From Flavobacteriaceae bacterium (GTDB lineage: Bacteria > Bacteroidota > Bacteroidia > Flavobacteriales > Flavobacteriaceae), in the NCBI GenBank assembly GCA_014075215.1, contig CP046177.1, positions 372,001-436,000 of the forward strand: a stretch of 64,000 bases of DNA. The letters are read 5' to 3'. A model generated the notes under the pieces. The model was not told the DNA's origin, ran no database searches, and saw nothing but the letters and a program-made list of their open reading frames with translations. Numbering within the stretch: position 1 is the first letter of the stretch; the number at the start of each line of letters is the position of its first letter. This document shows, piece by piece, positions 25,142-33,246 of this stretch. Both the position numbers and the translations under genes were made by a program.

Positions 25142-25158
25142 ATTATAATAAAGCTACT

Positions 25159-25365
25159 ATGACAACAATAACCATAAAAAAAGGGAAAAAATTATCTCAA
25201 TCGGTCTTTGAGACTTTTGAGGAATTTATTGATGCCTACTACCAGTCTACAGGCAAAGTTATTCTTCGAAATATAGACCTTGATGATTTGTCCGAAGCGG
25301 AACTTGCTGCCTACAAGAAGCATCAGGAAGAGGGTTATGACGATTTTGAAGATTTTCGCGGATGA
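25159..25365 (+). CDS. Antitoxin of RelE/ParE-type pair (copy 1)
   Basis: 68 aa from ATG 25159. MTTITIKKGKKLSQSVFETF resembles the start of the second antitoxin in this element (30193-30393), which supports the start. The C-terminal part is acidic (EEGYDDFEDF), as usual for toxin-neutralising tails. It overlaps the toxin gene by 4 bp (ATGA), the typical antitoxin-first arrangement. Confidence 0.75.
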   Translation: MTTITIKKGKKLSQSVFETFEEFIDAYYQSTGKVILRNIDLDDLSEAELAAYKKHQEEGYDDFEDFRG

Positions 25366-25601
25366 ATGTCATCGAAAAAAAGGGAGTGATTGCTTCTTTG
25401 AAAAAACGGAATCTTGTCGCCCAATACCTCAAAGCCAAAGACAATATTTTGGCAGGAAATTATACTGTCGTTGATCTGAAAAAACGAAAACCCAAATCAG
25501 CCAATGTTTGGTATTTCCGAATTACACGCAAATACCGTGCTTTAGCCGAGAAAAAAGAAAACACGCTGTACGTGTTTTATATTTCTGATCATCAAGAATA
25601 G
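25362..25601 (+). CDS. RelE/ParE-family toxin (copy 1)
   Basis: 79 aa, basic. IEKKGVIASLKKRNLVAQYLK, then VVDLKKRKPKSANVWYFRIT and KYRALAEKKENTLYVFYISDHQE fit the small RelE/ParE fold; the ending ISDHQE is shared exactly with the second toxin (29944-30189). Such toxins either cleave ribosome-bound mRNA or poison gyrase; which applies is not visible. The pair likely stabilises the element. Confidence 0.78.
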   Translation: MNVIEKKGVIASLKKRNLVAQYLKAKDNILAGNYTVVDLKKRKPKSANVWYFRITRKYRALAEKKENTLYVFYISDHQE

Positions 25602-25702
25602 CGAAGTAGAAAAATGAACTCAATCTTAAAAACTTCCTTGAGCTGAGATGCGGTTCTGGGGTAAACCGCCCTTCGCTTTATCGCCAAAAGAAATTACGAG
25701 TT

Positions 25703-25727
25703 CTCTGACACATCAGAGGGCTTTTTT
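25703..25727 (+). terminator. Rho-independent terminator after toxin-antitoxin operon 1
   Basis: CTCTGA and TCAGAG form a stem around CACA, followed by GGC and seven T. It lies about 100 bp downstream of the toxin stop. The spacer between (25602-25702) has another small hairpin (CGGTT/AACCG) but no gene. Confidence 0.65.
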
Positions 25728-25836
25728 TGTACGTGGTTTTTCCAAACGCAAAAACAAATACCTAAACCAATTTGAAACTCATTGCGAGACAGAAATCACT
25801 CTTTTTTGGTGAAAAGTGTTTTTAATCCTTTTTTCC

Positions 25837-26073
25837 ATGAAAAACCCACATCGGTTTGTCGTCAAAACGCTCAAACCTATTTATGATACGCAGAACTCAA
25901 TTTACTTAGATAAAGGCGTAACGGTCGTGTTGAGTATGACCTCTCGTCCTGTGATTCTTGCTCTTAGAAAAGCATATTTACGAAACAAGAAGTCGCTCAA
26001 ACTCTCCAAACGAAGCAAACGCTACCTGTTTACCTTTCCTGGCTTCCTCAACCTAGAAGAATCCTTTTATTAA
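25837..26073 (+). CDS. Small basic hypothetical protein of the element
   Basis: 78 aa from ATG 25837. Strongly basic C-terminal half (RKAYLRNKKSLKLSKRSKRY). A beta-like N-terminal part with VVKTLKPIYDTQNSIYLDKG. No family recognised. It begins a run of tightly packed genes with the RadC-like and serine recombinase genes (25837-28751). Confidence 0.5.
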   Translation: MKNPHRFVVKTLKPIYDTQNSIYLDKGVTVVLSMTSRPVILALRKAYLRNKKSLKLSKRSKRYLFTFPGFLNLEESFY

Positions 26074-26103
26074 ATCTCTCCTTATTTCTTTTCTCTCTTA
26101 TTC

Positions 26104-26649
26104 ATGAAATCCGATCTCGAATCGAACTCATTACCTCAATCTGCATCTAACCTAAAACTACACGCTCACATCAGTCAGTACAAATCCAAACTATTGAAAC
26201 AAATTCCTGTATCAACCATACAACTTTCTTACCATCCCGAAATCCCACCAGAAAAACGCCTCAAAATTTTGGATAGTAGGCAAGCAGTTCAAATTCTCCG
26301 TTCTTTATGGAACCCTGACACTCTGGAACTCCAAGAAGCGTTCAAAATCTTGTTTCTTAATAACAGCAATCAAATCATCGGATTATACCCTCATAGTTCT
26401 GGAACAATAACAGCGACCATCACCGATATACGCCTGATTCTTATAGCAGCATTAAGTTGTGGAGCCGTCGCTATGATTCTTTGTCATAATCATCCCAGTT
26501 CTAATTCAACTCCTTCTCTAGCAGATAAAAAAATTACAGAAAAACTCTCAAAAGCAGCAAAAACCATAGATATCAAATTACTCGACCATATTATTATCAC
26601 CAAAGACAGTCATTATTCTTTTGCAGACAATGGAGAAATTGATTTTTGA
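26104..26649 (+). CDS. RadC-like JAB/MPN-domain protein
   Basis: 181 aa. The JAMM metal-binding motif is complete: FLNNSNQIIGLYPHSSGT (upstream region), then ILCHNHPSSNSTPSLADKKI (about 126-145). JAB proteins of this type are frequent in Bacteroidota mobile elements, often near the integration or mobilization genes. A role in DNA repair or in peptidase-type processing is not established. The next gene's start lies 20 bp inside its 3' end. Confidence 0.85.
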   Translation: MKSDLESNSLPQSASNLKLHAHISQYKSKLLKQIPVSTIQLSYHPEIPPEKRLKILDSRQAVQILRSLWNPDTLELQEAFKILFLNNSNQIIGLYPHSSGTITATITDIRLILIAALSCGAVAMILCHNHPSSNSTPSLADKKITEKLSKAAKTIDIKLLDHIIITKDSHYSFADNGEIDF

Positions 26650-26842
26650 AACCAAGCTAATTTCTCAAACTCAGCCTGAACTCACCTTTACACATTTCAA
26701 ACAGGAATTACTCGATCATTGTGGAAAAAATCTGCAAAAGTTCAACTTTTCTGATGAAGAGTTAGAGTCTTTTCTCTTGCTAACGTATCTGCTTGGTGAT
26801 ATTGTTTCCGAACACGTTCTTCATCCCTCTTTCCATGAATAA
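26630..26842 (+). CDS. Hypothetical protein overlapping the RadC-like gene
   Basis: 70 aa from ATG 26630. It overlaps the RadC-like gene by 20 bp and the serine recombinase start by 8 bp, so translation is likely coupled across three genes. Mostly helical: FTHFKQELLDHCGKNLQKF, then SDEELESFLLLTYLLGDIVS. No family recognised. Confidence 0.5.
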   Translation: MEKLIFETKLISQTQPELTFTHFKQELLDHCGKNLQKFNFSDEELESFLLLTYLLGDIVSEHVLHPSFHE

Positions 26843-28751
26843 AACCATTTACAAAGCTTGGATCGACTGCCGTGTTTCCTCCTCTGGACAAGGACAAGGA
26901 GATAGTTTGGAGATTCAGGAACGGAAAGCCAAACAATTCTTATTTGATACGTTTGGGATTACAGCAGATCAGATCAAAGTATTTCGAGAAAAATATTCAG
27001 GGAGAAAAAGTACTCGCCCTACCTTTGATGCCATTTTGGAATTTTCTAAACTCCATCAATCCACTCTCCAATATGGTTGCTTTACTAATATTGATCGCTT
27101 TACCAGAGCAGGTGGGGCTTTTTACTCCTATGCCAAAGAAGAACTGAAAAGTTTGGGAATTCAGCTCGTCGATGTCGAGGGGATCATCCAACCCGAACGA
27201 AATATGCTTAAAGGCAGTGGCGGTAAATTTGGTGATGATTTTCAATATGATTGGAGTACTTATAGCCCCAGTCAGGAAAACGAAATTCAACGAGCGGAAC
27301 GTTCTTTAAGTGAAGTCAGACAAATCTTACAGCGGTTTGTAGAGAAACAAATAGAATACGTCCAACAAGGTTTCCAAAACCGCTCCGCTCCCTACGGCTT
27401 TGAGAACACCAAGTTTTTTAACCCCAACACAGGTAAAAAACGAACCATTCTCAAAATTTTGCTCAACGAAGCCCAATATATTAGACTAATGTATCAACTC
27501 GCCAGTCAGGTACACCAAGGCATCATTACCACTCGTACTGCTTGCGACAAACTCAATGCACAGGGCTACCGCTCTCGAATCCGCCAAGTCTGGAATACCG
27601 ACCGAAGCAGAATCATCGGCACTTCAGGGCAAAAACCAATTACGCCTAAACAATTCTGGAATTATGTTCGTCGTCCCATCTATGCAGGCTTTGTTTGTGA
27701 AAAATGGACTCATTACCACCTTGTACCATCGCAATCTCCCAAACTCATCGATATCGAACTCTGGAACGCTGCCAATCAAGACAGATATACTATTGTCAAA
27801 GACAATAATAATTCAACAGGTTGGAAATTATTTGATAAGCGATCACACCAAAAACGAACTTATCGTACCAATAACCCTGATTTTCCTTACAAGGGACTGA
27901 TTCGATGCTCTCACTGTAATAAGCCTCTAAAAGCTGGAGCTTCTACTGGACGATCAGGCAAACGATTTCCTCTTTATTTCTGTAATCGAGGACACAAACA
28001 AATCTCTGTTAATCCAAACCAATTACAGCAAATCCTTATGAATTTGTTCACGACTATTGATTTTGACCCTGCTGCTATCAAAGTGTTCCTGAAAAGTGCC
28101 AAACTTCATTTATTTCATAAAATTAATACCACAGAGCAACTCCAACAGGAACAAAACTCACAAAGAGAACAACTCCGACAAAAAGCCGAAGCGATTCTCA
28201 AAAAATTGGAATATTTGACTCACCCTGATTTGATTCTTAAATGTCAGCAAGACTATGAAACGATTCAAGACCAGATCACACTCCTAAAATCAAGCACTAG
28301 AAAAAAAGCCTATTCCAAAGCTGAAATTGATCAAAAAATAACGGACATCGAAAAAACAATTGAACACCTAGATGATACTCTGATAAACCCACATCAAATG
28401 GAGCTTTTGTCTGCTTTTTGGCGATGCGCTTTTACTGAAATACCAACCTTAGAAGAATTAGAGAATCGAACCCCTAAAATGTCACCTATAGTAAGGACTA
28501 AAGGGAATTCAGAAGTACAAAAGGAGGAGTGGTGGAACACCGAAGACTCCAGTCGAACACTTCTAGACGAGATTGTCCGTTGGGGAGAAATCCTCAAAGG
28601 AATATTTGATACCTCTACTACATACCACCTGATGGGAACTCTCCATCATAATTACGGGAATTGTTGCCAAAAAGAACAGCCAAAGTATCCTATAAAAACG
28701 CTTCAATCTGTCAAACACAGTTTTTCAAGATTTTTTGAGACCGAAGAATAG
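26835..28751 (+). CDS. Large serine site-specific recombinase
   Basis: 638 aa from ATG 26835. The N-terminal resolvase domain has WIDCRVSSSGQGQGDSLEIQ (about 10-29; Arg13 and Ser15 are the likely catalytic pair) and TNIDRFTRAGGAF with the partner Arg. A recombinase domain follows (APYGFENTKFF; TRTACDKLNAQGYRS), then a zinc ribbon IRCSHCNKPLKAG with YFCNRGH, and a coiled coil (about 455-560). Large serine recombinases integrate DNA without host factors. It is the second recombinase in this element and could act on a nested element or on an internal site. Intact. Confidence 0.87.
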   Translation: MNKTIYKAWIDCRVSSSGQGQGDSLEIQERKAKQFLFDTFGITADQIKVFREKYSGRKSTRPTFDAILEFSKLHQSTLQYGCFTNIDRFTRAGGAFYSYAKEELKSLGIQLVDVEGIIQPERNMLKGSGGKFGDDFQYDWSTYSPSQENEIQRAERSLSEVRQILQRFVEKQIEYVQQGFQNRSAPYGFENTKFFNPNTGKKRTILKILLNEAQYIRLMYQLASQVHQGIITTRTACDKLNAQGYRSRIRQVWNTDRSRIIGTSGQKPITPKQFWNYVRRPIYAGFVCEKWTHYHLVPSQSPKLIDIELWNAANQDRYTIVKDNNNSTGWKLFDKRSHQKRTYRTNNPDFPYKGLIRCSHCNKPLKAGASTGRSGKRFPLYFCNRGHKQISVNPNQLQQILMNLFTTIDFDPAAIKVFLKSAKLHLFHKINTTEQLQQEQNSQREQLRQKAEAILKKLEYLTHPDLILKCQQDYETIQDQITLLKSSTRKKAYSKAEIDQKITDIEKTIEHLDDTLINPHQMELLSAFWRCAFTEIPTLEELENRTPKMSPIVRTKGNSEVQKEEWWNTEDSSRTLLDEIVRWGEILKGIFDTSTTYHLMGTLHHNYGNCCQKEQPKYPIKTLQSVKHSFSRFFETEE

Positions 28752-28777
28752 CTCATTAAAAATGGGAACAGAAATTC

Positions 28778-28886
28778 GCACTTGTTAGGAAGTACCAGTC
28801 CTCTCTCAAAGTCAAAGATTTGCCTCCGCTCTGCGGAGTTCCTCTTTTGACTTTTCGCTTTTAGGACTGGTTGGAGAGAAAAGTGC
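28778..28886. ncRNA. Long imperfect stem-loop (possible structured RNA or DNA site)
   Basis: Nested complementary segments: GCACTT/AAGTGC (outer), ACCAGTCC/GGACTGGT, AAAGTCAAAGA/TCTTTTGACTTT, and CTCCGC/GCGGAG around a TCT apex. Together they can fold about 109 nt into one stem with internal loops. It fills the whole gap between the serine recombinase and the methyltransferase and is not followed by a T run at the right end. It could be an RNA, an attenuator, an origin-of-transfer structure or a recombinase site. Confidence 0.45.
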
Positions 28887-28911
28887 TCTTATTTCTTAAC
28901 CCATTTTTATA

Positions 28912-29502
28912 ATGAGCACACTTCAATATCGGTCTCGGCAATCAGGCAAACGTGCCTACCTGGAATTTTATCCCACGCCACCGGAAGCAGTTCGGGCGTT
29001 ACTCTCAGTAGAATCTTTTGATGGTTCTATTTGGGAGCCTGCTTGTGGCAAAGGGGCTATTTCTATGGAACTGGAAAAAGCAGGTCATAAGGTAGTTTCT
29101 ACTGATTTAGGTAATTGGGGTTATGGTATTTCGGGTATGGATTTTCTAAAATCTGACAAACCACTTGCCAAGCATATTATTACCAACCCTCCGTATGGGA
29201 AACATGGATTGGGTGATGCTTTTATTCGGAAAGCTCTCATTCATACTAGAAAAACAGGTGGTTCGGTAGCTATGTTGTTAAATCTGCGGTCTCTTTGTAA
29301 TCCGAATCGGTATCACAAATTTACCAAAACACCTCCGGCAGCTATCTATGCGTTGGATGAATTGACCTGCTGGCCGTATGGAGTCAAGACGAGTAATTAC
29401 GCTCGTATTGCCAAACAACAGTATTGTTGGGCAGTCTGGAAACCAAATCATACTGGTGCACCCAAATTCTGGTGGTTGTCGCCAAGGCAGTTTTTAGTTT
29501 GA
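28912..29502 (+). CDS. DNA methyltransferase (N6-adenine type), phage-like
   Basis: 196 aa. YPTPPEAVRALL leads into motif I (WEPACGKGAISMEL, about 43-56), then VVSTDLGNWGYG (motif II), and motif IV HIITNPPYGKHG (about 91-102). The NPPY motif marks N6-adenine or related amino-methyltransferases. The length and simple layout resemble phage/element-borne orphan enzymes without a paired nuclease; none is adjacent. It may protect the element from host restriction. Confidence 0.78.
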   Translation: MSTLQYRSRQSGKRAYLEFYPTPPEAVRALLSVESFDGSIWEPACGKGAISMELEKAGHKVVSTDLGNWGYGISGMDFLKSDKPLAKHIITNPPYGKHGLGDAFIRKALIHTRKTGGSVAMLLNLRSLCNPNRYHKFTKTPPAAIYALDELTCWPYGVKTSNYARIAKQQYCWAVWKPNHTGAPKFWWLSPRQFLV

Positions 29503-29673
29503 CCTATTAAGTTGCTTTTTCTCCTCATCGCACCAGTCATAAAGAAACGCAATCAAGCGTTGCATTAACACTTGTTTTTTTGATTTCCTATGATGAGTGA
29601 AAATATTATCTATATCATAGATTAGTTTAATCACTTTGCCTAAATCTTTTGGAGTCATTGGTGGTAAACCCAT
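29494..29673 (-). CDS. Small hypothetical protein, cassette copy 1
   Basis: 59 aa from ATG 29673, chosen by alignment with its paralog at 30479-30646. Shared features: MxLPPxTxxD near the start, then VIKxxxDxDNxFxHxxKSK, QRLxAxLYDWCDEEKKQL. No family recognised. Divergent from the HTH gene at 29738, 64 bp away. Confidence 0.55.
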   Translation of the reverse strand: MGLPPMTPKDLGKVIKLIYDIDNIFTHHRKSKKQVLMQRLIAFLYDWCDEEKKQLNRSN

Positions 29674-29737
29674 TGATTTCACTGTATCAATTTTTTCAAT
29701 TGCTCAACTGTTTTTGGAATGTTTTTGACCTATCATT

Positions 29738-29938
29738 ATGGGTATGGACAGGCCAAAGCTCCTCGGCTATACGGATGCTGCTAATTTCTTGGGAATTTCT
29801 CACCAACGCTTCAATTACATTATTTCTCGTTATAATATTCCATTTCAAAAAACTTCGTCAGGGCGTATATTTTTTGAAGAAGATATTGTGGCTTTTCAGC
29901 AGGCGAGAAAGGATAAACTCAAACATCGAAGAAAATAG
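29738..29938 (+). CDS. Small helix-turn-helix protein (excisionase-like), cassette copy 1
   Basis: 66 aa: MDRPKLLGYTDAANFLGISH (winged HTH start, ATG 29744 is an alternative), then QRFNYIISRYNIPFQ, a beta hairpin SSGRIFFEEDI and a basic tail. The fold matches MerR-like/excisionase DNA-binding domains used for recombination directionality or regulation. A truncated paralog lies at 30720-30869. Confidence 0.65.
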   Translation: MGMDRPKLLGYTDAANFLGISHQRFNYIISRYNIPFQKTSSGRIFFEEDIVAFQQARKDKLKHRRK

Positions 29939-29943
29939 GTTCA

Positions 29944-30189
29944 TTATTCTTGGTGGTCAGAAATTTCTAATACAACAAATGTACCTTTGTCATTATATCT
30001 CCCAATAGCCCGATACTTATTGTTAATTTTGAAATAATACCGTTCATATTTATACGGTCGTCGCTTTCTAAAATCAATTTGGTTTAACCGGTCTGCTTCG
30101 GCGTGCATTTTGGCAATTAAATATTGCTTGAGGATATTTCGTTTTCGCAAGTATTTCTCAATACTTTCATCAATTTCAACTACTTTCAT
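29944..30189 (-). CDS. RelE/ParE-family toxin (copy 2)
   Basis: 81 aa. ESIEKYLRKRNILKQYLIAK, then IDFRKRRPYKYERYYFKINN, KYRAIGRYNDKGTFVVLEISDHQE. Same fold and the same ISDHQE ending as copy 1 at 25362-25601, so the two pairs are paralogs. It ends 5 bp from the HTH gene on the other strand and is preceded by its antitoxin with a 3-bp gap. Confidence 0.75.
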   Translation of the reverse strand: MKVVEIDESIEKYLRKRNILKQYLIAKMHAEADRLNQIDFRKRRPYKYERYYFKINNKYRAIGRYNDKGTFVVLEISDHQE

Positions 30190-30192
30190 AAC

Positions 30193-30393
30193 CTATCTGA
30201 GGTCAACAAAATCTTTTTCATCCATTGTGTTTACTTTTTCCCATTGCTTTTTTTGGTTAGAATTTAACTCATAATTATTCAATGGCAGAATAATTCCCGG
30301 ACGGTTATGCAAGAAATACTCCAGCATGTCATCAATAGCCTCAAATTCCGTTTGGGTTAGTTTTTCGTTATTTTTTATCGTTATCGTAGTCAT
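30193..30393 (-). CDS. Antitoxin of RelE/ParE-type pair (copy 2)
   Basis: 66 aa from ATG 30393, matching the MTTITIK start of copy 1. The middle is helical and the C-terminal end acidic (NTMDEKDFVDL). Antitoxin-first order as in copy 1. Sequence divergence from copy 1 is large after the first dozen residues, so cross-neutralisation is unlikely. Confidence 0.7.
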   Translation of the reverse strand: MTTITIKNNEKLTQTEFEAIDDMLEYFLHNRPGIILPLNNYELNSNQKKQWEKVNTMDEKDFVDLR

Positions 30394-30478
30394 TACCAAT
30401 TGATTTTATGTCAAAGATAACAAAAATCAAACCATTTGCTCAATTCGAAGGGAAATATCAGGCTCTTTTGGGCTGATT

Positions 30479-30646
30479 TTAAAGCTGTTTCTTCTCCTCA
30501 TCACACCAATCATAGAGCAAAGCAACCAAACGTTGGATAAATTCATAGTGTTTTGACTTTTCCCGATGGTCAAAAACATTATCCGCATCACAAAGGTGTT
30601 TGATAACTTCATCAAAATCATTTGCAGTAAAAGGCGGTAAAGGCAT
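30479..30646 (-). CDS. Small hypothetical protein, cassette copy 2
   Basis: 55 aa (MPLPPFTANDFDEVIKHLCD, then NVFDHREKSKHYEFIQRL, VALLYDWCDEEKKQL). Paralog of 29494-29673, with the same C-terminal DWCDEEKKQL. Function unknown. Divergent from the truncated HTH at 30720. Confidence 0.6.
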   Translation of the reverse strand: MPLPPFTANDFDEVIKHLCDADNVFDHREKSKHYEFIQRLVALLYDWCDEEKKQL

Positions 30647-30719
30647 TTGGTTTTATCATACCAAGCTATTTCATTCCATGCAACTATTTCTTGGTAGTTT
30701 TTCGAATACCATTAAAATT

Positions 30720-30869
30720 ATGGATAGACCAAAAATATTGGCTTTTGGCGATGTGGCAGATTTTCTTAGAATTTCTAAACAACGTTTGGGTGTTTTAATC
30801 AAACACTACTCAATTCCACATCAAATGACTTCCGCTGGGCGAGTGTTTTTTGAAGAAGACATTTTATAG
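30720..30869 (+). pseudogene. Truncated helix-turn-helix protein, cassette copy 2
   Basis: 49 aa: MDRPKILAFGDVADFLRISK, then QRLGVLIKHYSIPHQ and SAGRVFFEEDIL, stop. It matches 29738-29938 up to the FFEEDI hairpin, where copy 1 continues for about 17 more residues. The break at about 30865 coincides with the 3' end region of the minus-strand 596-aa gene, which reads antisense through it. The point looks like a recombination junction. Confidence 0.6.
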
Positions 30870-32589
30870 AAACACCATATAAGATTTTAGCATATTCTTT
30901 CTTGGTAATTTTATTATCAGTAAAGTTTTTCAATGCCAGAGACAATAACTTATCTAAGTGTTTTTTAAGTTCGTTTTCTGGTATGAAGCTAGACATTTCT
31001 CCACCTAACGAGCTACCTAATAAAGTTTTTATCGGAATCAAAAAACTTAAAGATTTTATTTTTGTTGAGTCTAATTTAACAGCTTCATAAAAATCATCTA
31101 AAGCTGATTTATAATTAATTTTTCGTAATCCAGTGACACCAAACCCTGAATAGACAAATTGATTCAGTTTTGCACGAGACCTTAATAAAAGGTTGTCACT
31201 ATTATATTCCTTTTTCAATAACTGATCGCAGTATTTTATTTGATTCGTAATGTTGCATAGCCTTTTTAAAACATCTAAGTGATTTGGATTTAGATAGAGT
31301 GCCTTATTCAGAGCATCTATACGATAACGACTTGATAACGAAAGGTTCGATATTTCAAACCATTCTTCAGCTTGCTCTTCTCTAGAAAGACTAGAATCAA
31401 CAAATAATAAATCAGGTTTTTCTTTCCCAAATCTTTCTGCTACGAGTAATCGTAACCAAACATCTAATTTTTTCCCTTTGATGCGAATTTCATCATTATG
31501 ATCAATACGAAGATTATTTGGGATATAACTTGATTTTAAGGGGTTCATTTCTGCAAACCTCTTTTTTATAGGATTAATAAAATTTAGCAGACTATCTGAC
31601 GGTGTACTCCTAAAACAAAGCTCTCCTGTACCGCAAGTCATTGATTTACCCAATCTACCCCAAAGTAATAAGTCCGCATTATGTTTACTTATTATTATTT
31701 TTGATGATATCGTATCTGTAGGAGAACTGACATCTTCTCGATATATCGCTATTACAGGCAGTTTTTTCTTTAAAGCGACATCGTTTATTTCTTCAGTAAT
31801 TCTAGCACCAGGACAATTAAAACTTTCTTTTCCATCTTCAAAAGGTAGAAACCTAGTAACCAAAATTCTTAACTTCTTCTCCTTGTTTTCTTTCAATGGA
31901 AAAGTAGTTTTTACCTCAATGGGGGGATTGATTTTAACTTTACCTTGCTCAATTTCTTTAAAATTATTTTCTGTATTTGGGTTAAGTAGATAAAAGGAAA
32001 TGACTCCTAATAGAGATATAACAGAAATAATGATTATTAGGGTACTACTTATTTTCGAAGTCAGCGTTTTAATGAGAGAAATGCCCTTTTGTGTTGGGTT
32101 CTGAGTTTCTACTGGTTTTAGACCCTTGTTTATGTCTGTCTCTAAAAAAGGCAATAAGTGTTTATCTTTAAAATAGTTCTCATATTTCCCAATTTTGAAA
32201 AAATCAAATAAACTTTGTTTGGACTCTTCAAAACTCAAATCTCCAGCAAATCCACAATAAATATGGAGAAAATCAGATCTCAATCCAGTTCCTATCGACC
32301 CTCCGTCTGAAAATCTTGTTATGTGTGCATCGTCTACAATCGCATTAGGTCTGTTATCAAGCCTTCTTATCTCAGTACCTTCTATAATGTGTCTGCTAAC
32401 TTCTTCACTAAAGCGTCTTTTTATTGAATCTTCTATTTCAGATATATCAAACTTTTCTATATTTTGATAATACTTCCTTAATGCATTCAAAATGTCAATT
32501 ACTACATTATTAACATCTTTCGCTTTGTGTTCTTTGCTTTTTTTTCGTCGAATAAAACAATCTCTAAGGTTTTCTCTATTTCCCGACAT
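30799..32589 (-). CDS. Membrane protein with TPR-like C-terminal region, unknown function
   Basis: 596 aa from ATG 32589 (a TTG lies 21 bp upstream). The N-terminal domain (about 1-165) is soluble, with SEEVSRHIIEGTEIRRLDNR, FSDGGSIGTGLRSDFLHIYC and GDLSFEESKQSLFDFFKIGK. One membrane segment (about 180-202) is followed by a domain starting LRILVTRFLPFED and with SKHNADLLLWGRLGKS, similar in layout to proteins that pair a small nucleotide-type fold with TPR helices; the rest (about 400-560) is helical repeats including YRIDALNKALYLNPNHLDVL. The last about 24 codons are antisense to the truncated HTH, so the natural C-terminus may be lost. Probably cargo; function unknown. Confidence 0.6.
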   Translation of the reverse strand: MSGNRENLRDCFIRRKKSKEHKAKDVNNVVIDILNALRKYYQNIEKFDISEIEDSIKRRFSEEVSRHIIEGTEIRRLDNRPNAIVDDAHITRFSDGGSIGTGLRSDFLHIYCGFAGDLSFEESKQSLFDFFKIGKYENYFKDKHLLPFLETDINKGLKPVETQNPTQKGISLIKTLTSKISSTLIIIISVISLLGVISFYLLNPNTENNFKEIEQGKVKINPPIEVKTTFPLKENKEKKLRILVTRFLPFEDGKESFNCPGARITEEINDVALKKKLPVIAIYREDVSSPTDTISSKIIISKHNADLLLWGRLGKSMTCGTGELCFRSTPSDSLLNFINPIKKRFAEMNPLKSSYIPNNLRIDHNDEIRIKGKKLDVWLRLLVAERFGKEKPDLLFVDSSLSREEQAEEWFEISNLSLSSRYRIDALNKALYLNPNHLDVLKRLCNITNQIKYCDQLLKKEYNSDNLLLRSRAKLNQFVYSGFGVTGLRKINYKSALDDFYEAVKLDSTKIKSLSFLIPIKTLLGSSLGGEMSSFIPENELKKHLDKLLSLALKNFTDNKITKKEYAKILYGVSIKCLLQKTLAQRKSFDVELSSV

Positions 32590-32650
32590 ACTAGTTTGAC
32601 ATTTAAGCAAATTTACAATATTATTAGTAGCCCTTAGCTACTTATCCAAA

Positions 32651-33103
32651 ATGTCAAAAAAAGAAAAAAGTAAGCGATTCGAATTTATTAACGAAAATCT
32701 TATTGATGGGCCGTGCCTCTATCAAGGAATTCCTTACACAACAGATGAAACAATTGATATCATTGGCAAAAAGGGAATTGAAAAAATTGATAATGAGATT
32801 AAAAAGATGGTTAAATGGAAAAATAAGATATATAAACAAAGAAACCCTGATCTGAAAGGTTTAGCTTTTACATTAAGTTTTGCAGATTTCTTTTCTCAGA
32901 GAGTTATTGAAATCACAGGAGAATTTCCTGAAAAACCCAGTAGGTATATCGAAATGCACTCTGGGTTAAAAGAGTTTAATATTCCAAAGAATTTGAGAAA
33001 AAATAACTTCGAACTTTTAAAAAGAACTAACTATTACCTAATTAAAGTTTCTGCTACAATTTTACCCGATAGGTTTGTCGAATATTTGGCAAAAAAAGTA
33101 TAA
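32651..33103 (+). CDS. Hypothetical protein divergent from the 596-aa membrane protein
   Basis: 150 aa. Seen: FINENLIDGPCLYQGIPYTT, IKKMVKWKNKIYKQRNP, FPEKPSRYIEMHSGL. Soluble, basic, no recognised motif. The start is 61 bp from that of the 596-aa gene on the other strand, so one intergenic region controls both. A terminator follows. Confidence 0.55.
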   Translation: MSKKEKSKRFEFINENLIDGPCLYQGIPYTTDETIDIIGKKGIEKIDNEIKKMVKWKNKIYKQRNPDLKGLAFTLSFADFFSQRVIEITGEFPEKPSRYIEMHSGLKEFNIPKNLRKNNFELLKRTNYYLIKVSATILPDRFVEYLAKKV

Positions 33104-33126
33104 TACGATTCGATTTATATTCGATT

Positions 33127-33155
33127 TTTTTTTTGCAATTAAATTGCAAAAAAAA
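33127..33155. terminator. Bidirectional terminator-like palindrome
   Basis: A run of T, then GCAAT, a TAA centre, ATTGC and a run of A. Works as a terminator on either strand; in the plus direction it ends the 150-aa gene. Confidence 0.6.
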
Positions 33156-33246
33156 CTCAAAAAAGGTTAGGTCTGCAAGCGATCTGCAATTTCTTTTAAA
33201 CATAAAAATTTGTGCTTTTGTATCTGAAAATCAAAAATATACAAAG

